Source: RGIG8700 sp045535635
GTDB taxonomy: Bacteria; Bacillota; Clostridia; RGIG6154
DNA length: 25,176 nt
NCBI GenBank assembly: GCA_045535635.1
Contig: JAZSLZ010000095.1
Coordinates: forward strand, 1 to 25,176
Direction: 5' to 3'
The notes beneath the pieces are model-generated. The model saw nothing but the letters and a program-made list of their open reading frames with translations. It searched no databases and had not been told where the DNA came from. Each line of letters begins with the position of its first letter. Position 1 is the first letter of the stretch. This document shows, one piece after another, positions 14,456 through 22,031 of the stretch. Position numbers and translations under genes: made by a program.

Positions 14456-14698
14456 ATGAACAAAAATTTGAATTTACAGGACGCAATTTTAAATTATGTG
14501 AGAAAAGAAAAAGCATTTGTTTCTATTTATCTTACATCGGGACTTCACTTTAAAGGAAATGTTATCGGATTTGATAACTTTGTTATTATTTTAGACTGCG
14601 ACGGCAGACAGCAAATGATTTACAAACACGCAGTTTCAACTGTTGTTCCGGGCAAGAGTATAAGAATTGATAAACTTTTAAACGACGGAGAAGAATAA
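14456..14698 (+). CDS. hfq: RNA chaperone Hfq
   Basis: Hexameric Sm-like protein that assists small RNA-mRNA pairing. 80 residues with both Sm motifs: NLQDAILNYVRKEKAFVSIYL, then G-x-x-x-FDNFVIIL, and the family's YKHAVSTVVP. The distal tail is short, as in other Firmicutes. Start ATG 14456 has AAGGAG 8 bases upstream. The next gene starts directly after its stop. Confidence 0.97.
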   Translation: MNKNLNLQDAILNYVRKEKAFVSIYLTSGLHFKGNVIGFDNFVIILDCDGRQQMIYKHAVSTVVPGKSIRIDKLLNDGEE

Positions 14699-15886
14699 AT
14701 GAAAAAATTCAACGCAGTAGTTGTCTGGATTATGGGCACTGCCTTGGTTTTACTGCTTTTCTATAATATCTATATGCAAATCGACAATAAGGACAAAACA
14801 CAACTTGCCGTTATGGGTGAAATAGAGAATAAGATTTCTGTTACAGGCTATGTTGTCCGTGATGAAAGTGTTCTTGTACCTGATGACGGTCAGGTTATAA
14901 GCTCTCTTAAAACAAACGGAGAAAGAGTTTCTGTGGGAGAACTTGTTGCAACAGTTTACGAAACGGATATAGATTACGAAACAAGGGCAAAGCTTTCAGA
15001 CATTAATCAGCAGATTGAAAAGCTTGAAGAGCTAAAGGAAAAAAGCAATTCAAACGACAGTGCAGGAAAGTTTGAAACTAAAATAAAAACCTATGTGGGA
15101 AATCTTATTGTTAAGTCGCATAAAAGCACAGGCGGCGGACTTTTTGAGGCAAAGCTTCAGCTTGAAGACGCTTTTTCTGCCAAACTTGCTTCAAAAAGTG
15201 AGGATGTAAACAGTGCAATAGCACAGCTTAAAGAAGAGAAAAGTACAATAGAGCAGGGCGTTACAGGCGAAAAGAGAAACATATATTCAAACAAGGCAGG
15301 AGTTTTCTTAACAACCTTTGACGGCTACGAGGGAATTTTTGATTTTTCTGCTATAAATCAAATCACGCCTTCAAAAATAAAAGAAGCCGAAGGTGTTGTT
15401 ACAAAGCCAAGCTCAGGCAGTGCAGTTAAAATTGCAGATAATTTTGTATGGTACTTTGTTGCAATTGCAGACAGTAAAAAGCTTAACGCAGAAAAGCCGG
15501 GTGATAAGGTTTATTTAAGAACAGAGCAGGGAAGCGACAATCAGATAGAAATGAGAATAGAAAGCATCTCTGCTGAAGAAAAGGGAAAATGTGCAATAGT
15601 TTTAAAAGGTACAAGCTATGAAAAGCAACTGTTCCTTAAAAATAAATATAAAGCAGAAATAATTCTAGACAGCAGCAGAGGTCTGAAGGTTTCAAAGGAC
15701 GCAGTTAAGGTTGTTGACGGAGTTAAAGGCGTTTACATTATTAAAAAAGGAGCTTATGCCTTCAGAGAGGTAGATATTTTAGCATCAAATGATGAGTATG
15801 TTGTTATAGAAAGAAATCTTTCTACAGATAAAGCACATCTTGCACTTTATGATGAAGTTGTTGTGCATGGATATTCAGGAAAATAA
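14699..15886 (+). CDS. HlyD-like membrane-anchored protein of the SepF gene cluster
   Basis: 395 residues. There is one N-terminal membrane anchor (about 8-27), then a first half-lipoyl-like part (GYVVRDESVLVPDDGQVISSLKTNGERVSVGELVATVY). Charged helices likely forming a coiled coil follow (about 95-200), then a second barrel part and a C-terminal region with two beta-rich segments. This layout resembles HlyD/RND adaptor proteins. No export ATPase or outer-membrane partner is nearby, and such a gene directly before sepF is a familiar arrangement in Clostridia, so a role at the division site or envelope is more likely than classical efflux. The function is not established. Confidence 0.8.
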   Translation: MKKFNAVVVWIMGTALVLLLFYNIYMQIDNKDKTQLAVMGEIENKISVTGYVVRDESVLVPDDGQVISSLKTNGERVSVGELVATVYETDIDYETRAKLSDINQQIEKLEELKEKSNSNDSAGKFETKIKTYVGNLIVKSHKSTGGGLFEAKLQLEDAFSAKLASKSEDVNSAIAQLKEEKSTIEQGVTGEKRNIYSNKAGVFLTTFDGYEGIFDFSAINQITPSKIKEAEGVVTKPSSGSAVKIADNFVWYFVAIADSKKLNAEKPGDKVYLRTEQGSDNQIEMRIESISAEEKGKCAIVLKGTSYEKQLFLKNKYKAEIILDSSRGLKVSKDAVKVVDGVKGVYIIKKGAYAFREVDILASNDEYVVIERNLSTDKAHLALYDEVVVHGYSGK

Positions 15887-15905
15887 GGAAAGGAGATACG
15901 AATAG

Positions 15906-16373
15906 ATGAAGGATATAATGGGGAAAATATTTAACTCAATAGGCTTTGACTATGAGGATGAGGACGAAGAAGAGGAAGAGGTTGTTGAAACAAGAGTAAA
16001 GCCAAGAAATGTTTCAAATGTAACTCATCATCCAAGCAATCACAAAAAAAGTAAGATTGTTGATATAAATACAACAACTCAGTTTCAGGTTATGGTAACG
16101 GTTGTGGAAAGATTTGAAGATGTTACATTCATTTCAGACCACCTTAAAGCAAAAAAACCTGTTGTTGTTAATATTGAAAAAATCGGCGAAGAAGAATGTC
16201 AGCGTGTGGTTGACTTTTTAGGCGGCGTTACTTATGCTCTTGACGGCAGTATTCAGAAAATATCAAAAGGAATACTTCTGGCAACACCTAATAGTGTAAA
16301 GGTTATGGGAGACATTAAAACAGAACTTTTAAACGGAGGATTTGATCCGTTTGGTTTCGGAAAGGGAATTTAA
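15906..16373 (+). CDS. sepF: Cell division protein SepF
   Basis: FtsZ-binding membrane anchor for septum formation. 155 residues. The N-terminal helix MKDIMGKIFNSIGF is a typical amphipathic membrane-binding segment, and an acidic linker (EDEDEEEEE) follows. From about residue 60 comes the SepF core, ending in VVDFLGGVTYALDGSIQKISKGILLATPNSVKV, which is highly characteristic. Start ATG 15906 has AAGGAGA about 9 bases upstream. It is followed by yggT and divIVA as in other Firmicutes. Confidence 0.97.
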   Translation: MKDIMGKIFNSIGFDYEDEDEEEEEVVETRVKPRNVSNVTHHPSNHKKSKIVDINTTTQFQVMVTVVERFEDVTFISDHLKAKKPVVVNIEKIGEEECQRVVDFLGGVTYALDGSIQKISKGILLATPNSVKVMGDIKTELLNGGFDPFGFGKGI

Positions 16374-16374
16374 A

Positions 16375-16662
16375 TTGGCAAATATATTAGCTACATCAAT
16401 TCAGATTATGGGTGGAATTATAAGTAAGCTTTTTTTAGTAAGAGCATTGCTTTCATGGATTGCAAGACCGGGTAGCAACAACATTATTGTTAATTTTGTT
16501 TATTCGGTTACAGAGCCTTTTGTAGCACCTGTAAGAAATTTTATGTTAAAGCACTCAAAAGGTCAGATGATGTTTGATTTCTCACTTGTTATTACATGGA
16601 TGCTTATGGATTATCTTGTGATACCACTTCTTATAAGATTTGTATATTATATTTTTATTTAG
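16375..16662 (+). CDS. YggT-family membrane protein (YlmG-like)
   Basis: 95 residues with two membrane segments (about 8-28 and 68-92) around VRALLSWIARPGSNNIIVNFVYSVTEPFVAPVRNFML, the YggT signature. Homologues lie beside sepF and influence division or envelope organisation by an unclear route. I chose TTG 16375, one base after the sepF stop, because AAAGGGA lies 7 bases before it. A longer frame from TTG 16342 overlaps sepF and has its possible ribosome site too close. Confidence 0.92.
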   Translation: MANILATSIQIMGGIISKLFLVRALLSWIARPGSNNIIVNFVYSVTEPFVAPVRNFMLKHSKGQMMFDFSLVITWMLMDYLVIPLLIRFVYYIFI

Positions 16663-16677
16663 AGAGGATGAATTTAA

Positions 16678-17118
16678 ATGCTTATACCTATTGATATTTC
16701 TAATATGGAGTTCACAAAATCAGCTTTCGGATACAATAAAAACGAGGTTGAAGAATTTGTTTCTGCAGTAGCATCAGAATATGAAAGACTTTACAAAGAA
16801 AATATTGAATATAAAGATAAAATCAATATTATGAATGAAGCTCTTAAAAACTATAAGGCTACGGAAGATGCTCTTAAAAACACCCTTATGTTTGCACAGA
16901 ACACTGCAGAAGATGTTAAGAAAAATGCTAAAGAAAAGGCAGAAATAACAATTGCCGAAGCAAAAGCTCAGGCAGAAAGAATGGTAATAGAAGCAGATGG
17001 CAAGGTTTTTGAGGCGGAAAGAAAATTAAAGGAAATCAAAAGCCAGATTTCAAGCTATAAAGCACAGCTTGAAGGAATTATAGAAACACAGAGAAAACTT
17101 CTTGAGGGTATAGAATGA
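16678..17118 (+). CDS. divIVA: DivIVA-family cell division protein
   Basis: 146 residues. The N-terminal LIPIDISNMEFTKSAFGYNKNEVEEFV is the DivIVA membrane-binding head; nearly all the rest is predicted coiled coil. DivIVA binds curved membrane at poles and septa and places other proteins there. Start ATG 16678 follows GAGAGG. The stop overlaps the lspA start (ATGA). Confidence 0.95.
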   Translation: MLIPIDISNMEFTKSAFGYNKNEVEEFVSAVASEYERLYKENIEYKDKINIMNEALKNYKATEDALKNTLMFAQNTAEDVKKNAKEKAEITIAEAKAQAERMVIEADGKVFEAERKLKEIKSQISSYKAQLEGIIETQRKLLEGIE

Positions 17119-17597
17119 TAAAGTATATTTTATGCGCTTTATTGCTTCTTTTAGACAGAATTACAAAAATATGGGCAGTTGAAATATTAGACGGAAAAGG
17201 ATTTGTTGACTTTGTCAAAGGTCTTGTAAATTTTGTTTATGTGGAAAATACAGGCGTTGCTTTTGGTATGCTTTCAGATAAAATTTATATTATGATTCCC
17301 ATAACAATAGCAGTTGTTGGTATCTGTATTTTCATTTACATTAAAAATAAAGGAGAAAACAAAATCTTTGATTATGCAATGCTTCTTATTATAACAGGAG
17401 CAACAGGAAACATAATGGATAAGATCACAAGAGGCTTTGTGGTTGATTTTATCAATTTTGAATTTATGGATTTTCCTGTTTTCAATGTGGCGGATATTTG
17501 TGTTTGCACAGGTGCAGCACTGCTTATGATTTACATTATATTTTGTTCTGACAAAAGCAAAGAAGCGGAAGGAAAAATAAATGATACTGATATGTGA
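17115..17597 (+). CDS. lspA: Prolipoprotein signal peptidase (signal peptidase II)
   Basis: Membrane aspartic protease that removes signal peptides from lipidated prolipoproteins. 160 residues with four membrane segments. Catalytic aspartates are Asp111 in GNIMDKITRGFVVDFINF and Asp127 in FPVFNVADICV; NTGVAFG is also present. It is translationally coupled to divIVA and overlaps rluD by 17 bases. Confidence 0.97.
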   Translation: MIKYILCALLLLLDRITKIWAVEILDGKGFVDFVKGLVNFVYVENTGVAFGMLSDKIYIMIPITIAVVGICIFIYIKNKGENKIFDYAMLLIITGATGNIMDKITRGFVVDFINFEFMDFPVFNVADICVCTGAALLMIYIIFCSDKSKEAEGKINDTDM

Positions 17598-18477
17598 TAA
17601 AGACGGCGTAAGACTTGATGCCTACCTTGCAGAAAAGCTTGATGCATCTCGTGCATATGTTAAAAAAATGTTTGACGAAGAAAAGCTTTTACTTAACGGA
17701 AAAAGCCCTAAAGCAAGTTTAAAGGTTAAGTGCGGAGATGAGATTGAGTATGAGCTTCCTGAAATAAAGGAGCTAAATGCCGAGCCTCAGGATATTCCAC
17801 TTGATATTGTATATGAGGATGATTACCTGCTTATTATAAACAAGCCTGTTGGAATGGTGGTGCATCCTGCACCTGGGAATCCTGATAATACCCTCGTGAA
17901 TGCGGTGATGAATCATTGCAAAGGAAGGCTTTCTACCATAAATTCTGTGATAAGACCTGGAATTGTGCATAGAATAGATAAAGACACATCAGGACTTTTA
18001 GTTGTTGCCAAAACTGATGAAGCACATCAGGGACTTGCAGAGCAGTTTGCAGTACATAGCATAACAAGGGTTTATACTGCGATAGTAAACGGCCATTTTA
18101 AAACAGGTCAGGGTATGGTGGATGCACCAATTGGCAGACACGGCGGCGACAGAAAGAAAATGGCAGTAACCGCAAAAAATTCAAAGAGAGCAGTTACACA
18201 CTTTGAAGTTATTGAAGAATTTCAGGGTTATAGCCTTGTAAAATGCAAACTTGAAACAGGAAGAACTCACCAGATAAGAGTACATATGTCTTATACAGGG
18301 CATCCGCTACTTGGCGATGAAATATACGGAGATAAAAACAAGCTTGGTATTAATCACCAGATGCTTCACGCAGGAATACTTGGCTTTGAGCATCCAATTA
18401 CAAATGAATATATTGAATTTGAAAGAGATATTCCTGAAGAGTTTCAGGAGATAATAAATAAATTAAGAGGGAAATAA
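17581..18477 (+). CDS. RluD-like 23S rRNA pseudouridine synthase
   Basis: 298 residues. An N-terminal S4 RNA-binding domain (about 10-75) is followed by the RluA-family catalytic domain with INKPVGMVVHPAPGN and HRIDKDTSGLLVVAKT, catalytic Asp133. Location next to lspA and overall form fit the RluD/YlyB group that modifies 23S rRNA; the exact target uridines cannot be read from sequence. Start ATG 17581 lies inside lspA with an AAGGA site. Confidence 0.95.
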   Translation: MILICDKDGVRLDAYLAEKLDASRAYVKKMFDEEKLLLNGKSPKASLKVKCGDEIEYELPEIKELNAEPQDIPLDIVYEDDYLLIINKPVGMVVHPAPGNPDNTLVNAVMNHCKGRLSTINSVIRPGIVHRIDKDTSGLLVVAKTDEAHQGLAEQFAVHSITRVYTAIVNGHFKTGQGMVDAPIGRHGGDRKKMAVTAKNSKRAVTHFEVIEEFQGYSLVKCKLETGRTHQIRVHMSYTGHPLLGDEIYGDKNKLGINHQMLHAGILGFEHPITNEYIEFERDIPEEFQEIINKLRGK

Positions 18478-18899
18478 TGAATATATTATATTTTATAAAA
18501 CCAAAAAATGAACTTGCCTATGTGTATGACGATTATACGGTAAGGCAGACACTTGAAAAAATGGAGCATCACAGATATGCGGCAATCCCTGTAATAAACA
18601 GAGAAGGGGAATATATCTCAACCATAAGAGAAGGCGACATTTTGTGGCATATAAAAAACGAAATGAACTTTGATATGCGTCTTGCAGAAACAACATCTAT
18701 AAAGGATGTAAAAAGAAAGTCAAGAAACGAGCCTGTTAGCATAAATTCAAATATGGACGATTTGTTTATAAAAGCAATAAATCAAAACTTCGTGCCGGTC
18801 GTTGACTACGAAAACAAGTTCATCGGAATTATAACACGAAAAGATATAGTACAGTACTATTTTAAACAATACAAAAAATACGAGAAGGAAGAAAAATAA
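18477..18899 (+). CDS. CBS-domain pair protein
   Basis: 140 residues made of two CBS motifs, around AAIPVINREGEYISTIREGDILW and FVPVVDYENKFIGIITRKDIV. Such pairs usually bind adenine nucleotides or S-adenosylmethionine and sense energy state; no catalytic domain is attached here. Start overlaps the rluD stop by one base (TAATG). It is the last gene of the mutS operon. The target is unknown. Confidence 0.85.
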   Translation: MNILYFIKPKNELAYVYDDYTVRQTLEKMEHHRYAAIPVINREGEYISTIREGDILWHIKNEMNFDMRLAETTSIKDVKRKSRNEPVSINSNMDDLFIKAINQNFVPVVDYENKFIGIITRKDIVQYYFKQYKKYEKEEK

Positions 18900-19141
18900 G
18901 CGGAATGTAAAAATACTCCGGAACGCAAAAAGACACTAAAATATAAATGTTTAGTATCTGCAAATCAATAAAGTTATAACAAGACGAAGAAAAAGCTCAC
19001 ATTCGTGAGCTTTTTCTTCGATTTAATGTCTTTTTGCTATGAACAAACTTCACCTCTCGGCGTATACACATACGCCGTCGGGTAGCCACTTCGTGTTCGT
19101 TTAGCTCATTCTGAAGCATTTTTCCTATTCCTAATATAAAT
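18900..19141. other. Gene-free, highly structured stretch between the CBS gene and the PqqD-like gene
   Basis: No coding frame is supported. Besides the terminator it holds the long nested repeat GCAAAAAGACA...TGTCTTTTTGC (18925-19037), an alternative partner for its inner ACTAAA (TTTAGT at 18950-18955), and a further hairpin CGGCGTAT-ACAC-ATACGCCG (19058-19077). It could be a structured 3' region, a small RNA or the remains of a repeat element. Confidence 0.45.
18985..19020 (+). terminator. Terminator at the end of the mutS-to-CBS operon
   Basis: A perfect 16-base stem (18985-19000 with 19005-19020) has loop ATTC and a T-rich distal arm. It is nested in a longer inverted repeat, 18925-18940 with 19022-19037 (15 of 16 pairs). 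Confidence 0.85.
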
Positions 19142-19170
19142 ATAGAAGGCTATTTTTAACAGCCTTCTAT
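19142..19170 (-). terminator. Hairpin at the end of the OPT-PqqD operon
   Basis: ATAGAAGGCT and AGCCTTCTAT pair around a 9-base loop; the PqqD-like stop codon lies in the stem. The T run on the minus strand is poor, so termination strength is uncertain. Confidence 0.55.
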
Positions 19171-19499
19171 TTCCAGTTTATAAATCCATAACTGTCAAGT
19201 ATCTGAAAGAATTTTGCGAGGCGAGGATATAGAGGCTCTGATTTTTCGCCAAAGTGGTTTTTAACATCGATGCCAAGCTTTATTATATTTTTTTCACCAT
19301 CAACGATTTGCCAGATAAAGCTTCCGTATTCATCTAGATGAATATAGCTTATCTTTGGTCTTTTGAAAAACTTTTGTGCTATTTTATCAAAAAAACCATT
19401 GTTTTCTTTTTGAATAGTAACTATATTTTCCTCTGTTGTCCATTTTAATGATGGTAAAACAGGAATTTTTTCAAGATAATTTTCTTTCTGTTTTTTCAT
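19167..19499 (-). CDS. PqqD-like small protein coupled to an OPT transporter
   Basis: 110 residues. The C-terminal two-thirds, SYIHLDEYGSFIWQIVDGEKNIIKLGIDVKNHFGEKSEPLYPRLAKFFQILDSYGFINW, has the PqqD pattern (LD..GS.IW..iDG...., then an FL..L...G.I end). PqqD domains bind leader peptides and hand them to radical-SAM enzymes. None is in the window, so this is either a diverged stand-alone member or serves the transporter. I place the start at ATG 19499, overlapping the OPT stop as TAATG with AAGAG upstream; an ATG 6 codons earlier (19517) has no ribosome site. Confidence 0.78.
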   Translation of the reverse strand: MKKQKENYLEKIPVLPSLKWTTEENIVTIQKENNGFFDKIAQKFFKRPKISYIHLDEYGSFIWQIVDGEKNIIKLGIDVKNHFGEKSEPLYPRLAKFFQILDSYGFINWK

Positions 19500-21406
19500 T
19501 ATGCTCTTTTCTTCCATACAGAGAACTTAAGAAGTGAAAGGATAATAAGTCCAAACACAATAAGTCCTGCAATGTCTGAAACTATTGGTGAAAGATTTAA
19601 CATACCTGAAATGTCGATAACTTTATCAAGACCAAAGATTGCAAGAACTGCAAGGGCAATACCAACAAGACCTTCACCTGCAATCATACCTGAACAGAAT
19701 AAAATACCGTCGTTAACAATTGCAGTCTTTTTCTTTTCGTCTGCCATTTTCTTTTTGTCAAGGATAAGACGAACGATACCGCCAACCATAATACAAGCAT
19801 TAAGATGAACAGGAAGGTAAACGCCGATTGCAAAAGGAAGAACAGGAATACCGAGTATTTCAACTGTGATTGCAATACATGCACCTGTGATAACAAGTGT
19901 CCATGGAAGCTGTGCGTTCATAACACCTTCGATAATCATTTTCATAAGTGTTGCCTGTGGCGCTGCAAGTTCTTCTGAACCAAAGCCCCAAGCAGTGTCT
20001 AAAAGGTAAAGTGTTCCGCCGATTGCAAAAGCAGCAGCAATAACACCAACTACTTCACCAATCTGCTGTTTTTTAGGTGTTGAGCCTAAAAGGAAACCAG
20101 TTTTAAGGTCCTGTGATGTATCACCTGCAATAGCTGCAACAATACAGATAATAGAACCAATAGCAATAGCTGCCTGATATCCTGCACTGCCATCACTGCC
20201 TGTAAATTTAAGGATAAGTGTTGCAATTAAAAGTGTTGCAATAGCCATACCTGATACAGGGTTGTTACTGCTTCCAACTAAACCAACCATTCTTGAAGAA
20301 ACAGTTGCAAAGAAGAAACCGAATACAACAACTATGATTGCACCGATTGGATTAACAGGGATTGCAGGAACAAGCCATACAAGCAGAGTTAAAACAACAA
20401 TTGCAATAATAACTGTTATCATACTCATATCGTTTGATGTACGGTCTTTAGAAACCACACCGCCTGCAGTCATACTTTTTAATGCATCTTTAAAGGTTGT
20501 AATAATAAGAGGAAGTGATTTTATAAGACTTATAATACCACCTGCTGCCAAAGCACCTGCACCGATGTATCTGATATATGTTCCCCAAATAGCAGAAGCA
20601 CCGCCTTCAGCATAAAGCTGACCTATTGGTGCTGAGCCAGGTGCTAAAATCATATTTTCACCAAAAAGCACAATAAGAGGAATGAGAACCATCCAGCTTA
20701 TAAGACCGCCTGAGAACATATAAGATGAAATTCTTGGTCCGCAGATGTAACCTACGCTCATAACTGCAGGATAAATCTGTGTTCCGATTTCACCTGCAAA
20801 GCCTTTGAATTTTAATGCAATTTCACCTGGAACGGCTTTAATACCGTCAATAATAAATTTGAAAATTGCGGCAAAACCCATACCTGCAAATACTGTTGAT
20901 GCATTTGCACCGCCCTCTTCACCTGCAAGGAGAACTTCTGCACAGGCAGTTCCTTCAGGATATGGAAGAGTGTTGTGTTCTTTAACGATAAGAGCATTTC
21001 TAAGTGGCACCATAAAGAAAACACCAAGGAGACCGCCGATTAAAGCGATTAAAGTGATTTCAATAATGCCTGGTTTGTCCATAACGCCCTCTTTTGCCCA
21101 AAGGAAAAGTGCAGGCATTGTAAAAATAGCACCAGCAGCGAGTGATTCACCTGCAGAGCCGATAGTCTGCACGATGTTGCTTTCAAGTATTGAGTTTTTA
21201 CGCATAATAACTCTGATAACGCCCATTGCAATAACTGCTGCAGGGATAGATGCAGAAACAGTCATACCAACACGAAGGCCGAGATATGCGTTTGCAGCAC
21301 CAAATATAACAGCAAGAAGAACACCCATAATAATAGATGTAACAGTAATTTCAGGAATTACTTTATCTGCCGGAATATATGGCTTGAAATTGTTTTTGTT
21401 GTCCAT
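19499..21406 (-). CDS. OPT-family oligopeptide (or metal-chelate) transporter
   Basis: 635 residues with about 14-16 hydrophobic segments. N-terminal VTSIIMGVLLAVIFGAANAYLGLRVGMTVSASIPAAV and the later TLPYPEGTACAEVL and GDTSQDLKTGFLLGSTPKKQQ segments are typical of the bacterial OPT branch. Members take up small peptides or metal-chelator complexes by proton coupling; the substrate here cannot be read. Start ATG 21406 has GGAGAAA. First gene of a two-gene operon with the PqqD-like gene, divergent from luxS. Confidence 0.95.
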   Translation of the reverse strand: MDNKNNFKPYIPADKVIPEITVTSIIMGVLLAVIFGAANAYLGLRVGMTVSASIPAAVIAMGVIRVIMRKNSILESNIVQTIGSAGESLAAGAIFTMPALFLWAKEGVMDKPGIIEITLIALIGGLLGVFFMVPLRNALIVKEHNTLPYPEGTACAEVLLAGEEGGANASTVFAGMGFAAIFKFIIDGIKAVPGEIALKFKGFAGEIGTQIYPAVMSVGYICGPRISSYMFSGGLISWMVLIPLIVLFGENMILAPGSAPIGQLYAEGGASAIWGTYIRYIGAGALAAGGIISLIKSLPLIITTFKDALKSMTAGGVVSKDRTSNDMSMITVIIAIVVLTLLVWLVPAIPVNPIGAIIVVVFGFFFATVSSRMVGLVGSSNNPVSGMAIATLLIATLILKFTGSDGSAGYQAAIAIGSIICIVAAIAGDTSQDLKTGFLLGSTPKKQQIGEVVGVIAAAFAIGGTLYLLDTAWGFGSEELAAPQATLMKMIIEGVMNAQLPWTLVITGACIAITVEILGIPVLPFAIGVYLPVHLNACIMVGGIVRLILDKKKMADEKKKTAIVNDGILFCSGMIAGEGLVGIALAVLAIFGLDKVIDISGMLNLSPIVSDIAGLIVFGLIILSLLKFSVWKKRA

Positions 21407-21456
21407 TATATTTCTCCATTCTTTTCATTTGTTTATATTTTGATACAAACATAAAA

Positions 21457-21485
21457 ATTTTATCATAATCAAGCATAATTGTCAA
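21457..21485 (-). promoter_or_regulatory. Promoter of the OPT-PqqD operon
   Basis: On the minus strand TTGACA (21485-21480), 17 bases, TAAAAT (21462-21457). Its -35 lies two bases from the -35 of the luxS promoter. Confidence 0.85.
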
Positions 21486-21487
21486 GG

Positions 21488-21516
21488 TTGACAGATGTTT
21501 CAAAGGGGATTATAAT
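21488..21516 (+). promoter_or_regulatory. Promoter of luxS
   Basis: TTGACA (21488-21493), 17 bases, TATAAT (21511-21516), a full consensus. The predicted start near 21523 leaves a leader of about 15 bases that begins almost at the GGAGGT ribosome site, so no leader RNA control is possible. Confidence 0.88.
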
Positions 21517-21537
21517 AAGGTTGCGGAGGTAGAAAAA

Positions 21538-22005
21538 ATGGAAAGAATAGCAAGTTTTACAATAAATCACTTAGATTTGTATCCTGGACTTTATGTTTCA
21601 AGGAGAGACGAAAAAAACGGAGTTGTTATAACAACCTTTGATATGAGAATAACTGCACCAAACAGAGAGCCTGTTATAGATGTACCTGCTCTTCACACAA
21701 TTGAGCATCTTGGTGCAACATATTTAAGAAACAGTAAAAGAAAAGACGAAATTGTATATTTCGGTCCAATGGGTTGCAGAACAGGTTGCTATATTTTGAT
21801 GTTTGGTGACTTAAACCCTGAAGATATTTACGATTTTATAATTGAAATGTGTGACTTCATCATTGCATACGAGGGTGAAATCCCCGGTGCAGCACCTGAG
21901 CAGTGCGGAAACTATTCAGAACAGAATATGGAAATGGCAAAATATTATATCAAGAAATATAAGAAAGAACTAACCGAAAACAAAAGATTTATATATCCAA
22001 ACTAA
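21538..22005 (+). CDS. luxS: S-ribosylhomocysteine lyase LuxS
   Basis: Splits S-ribosylhomocysteine into homocysteine and DPD, the precursor of autoinducer AI-2, as part of methyl-cycle recycling. 155 residues, normal length. Metal ligands His53 and His57 (HTIEHLGATYLRN) and Cys123 (QCGNY), catalytic Cys80 in GPMGCRTG. Start ATG 21538 has GGAGGT. It is monocistronic between a consensus promoter and a terminator. No pfs gene is in the window. Confidence 0.98.
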   Translation: MERIASFTINHLDLYPGLYVSRRDEKNGVVITTFDMRITAPNREPVIDVPALHTIEHLGATYLRNSKRKDEIVYFGPMGCRTGCYILMFGDLNPEDIYDFIIEMCDFIIAYEGEIPGAAPEQCGNYSEQNMEMAKYYIKKYKKELTENKRFIYPN

Positions 22006-22031
22006 AAAAAGACACCGAGGTGTCTTTTTTT
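22004..22031. terminator. Bidirectional terminator between luxS and RNase J gene
   Basis: AAAAAAAGACACC and GGTGTCTTTTTTT pair perfectly around GA. Both stop codons lie at its edges, so it serves both convergent genes. Confidence 0.93.

Noticed and set aside
16342..16374. Longer YggT start at TTG 16342
   Set aside because: Overlaps sepF, its possible ribosome site is only one base away, and TTG 16375 has well-spaced AAAGGGA and gives the usual family length.
20805..21443. 212-residue frame on the plus strand
   Set aside because: It is antisense to the clearly real OPT transporter, has no ribosome site and its composition is that of a shadow frame.
21407..21460. Riboswitch or SAM-dependent leader near luxS or the OPT gene
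   Set aside because: Both leaders are short (about 15 and 45 bases) and lack conserved riboswitch elements.
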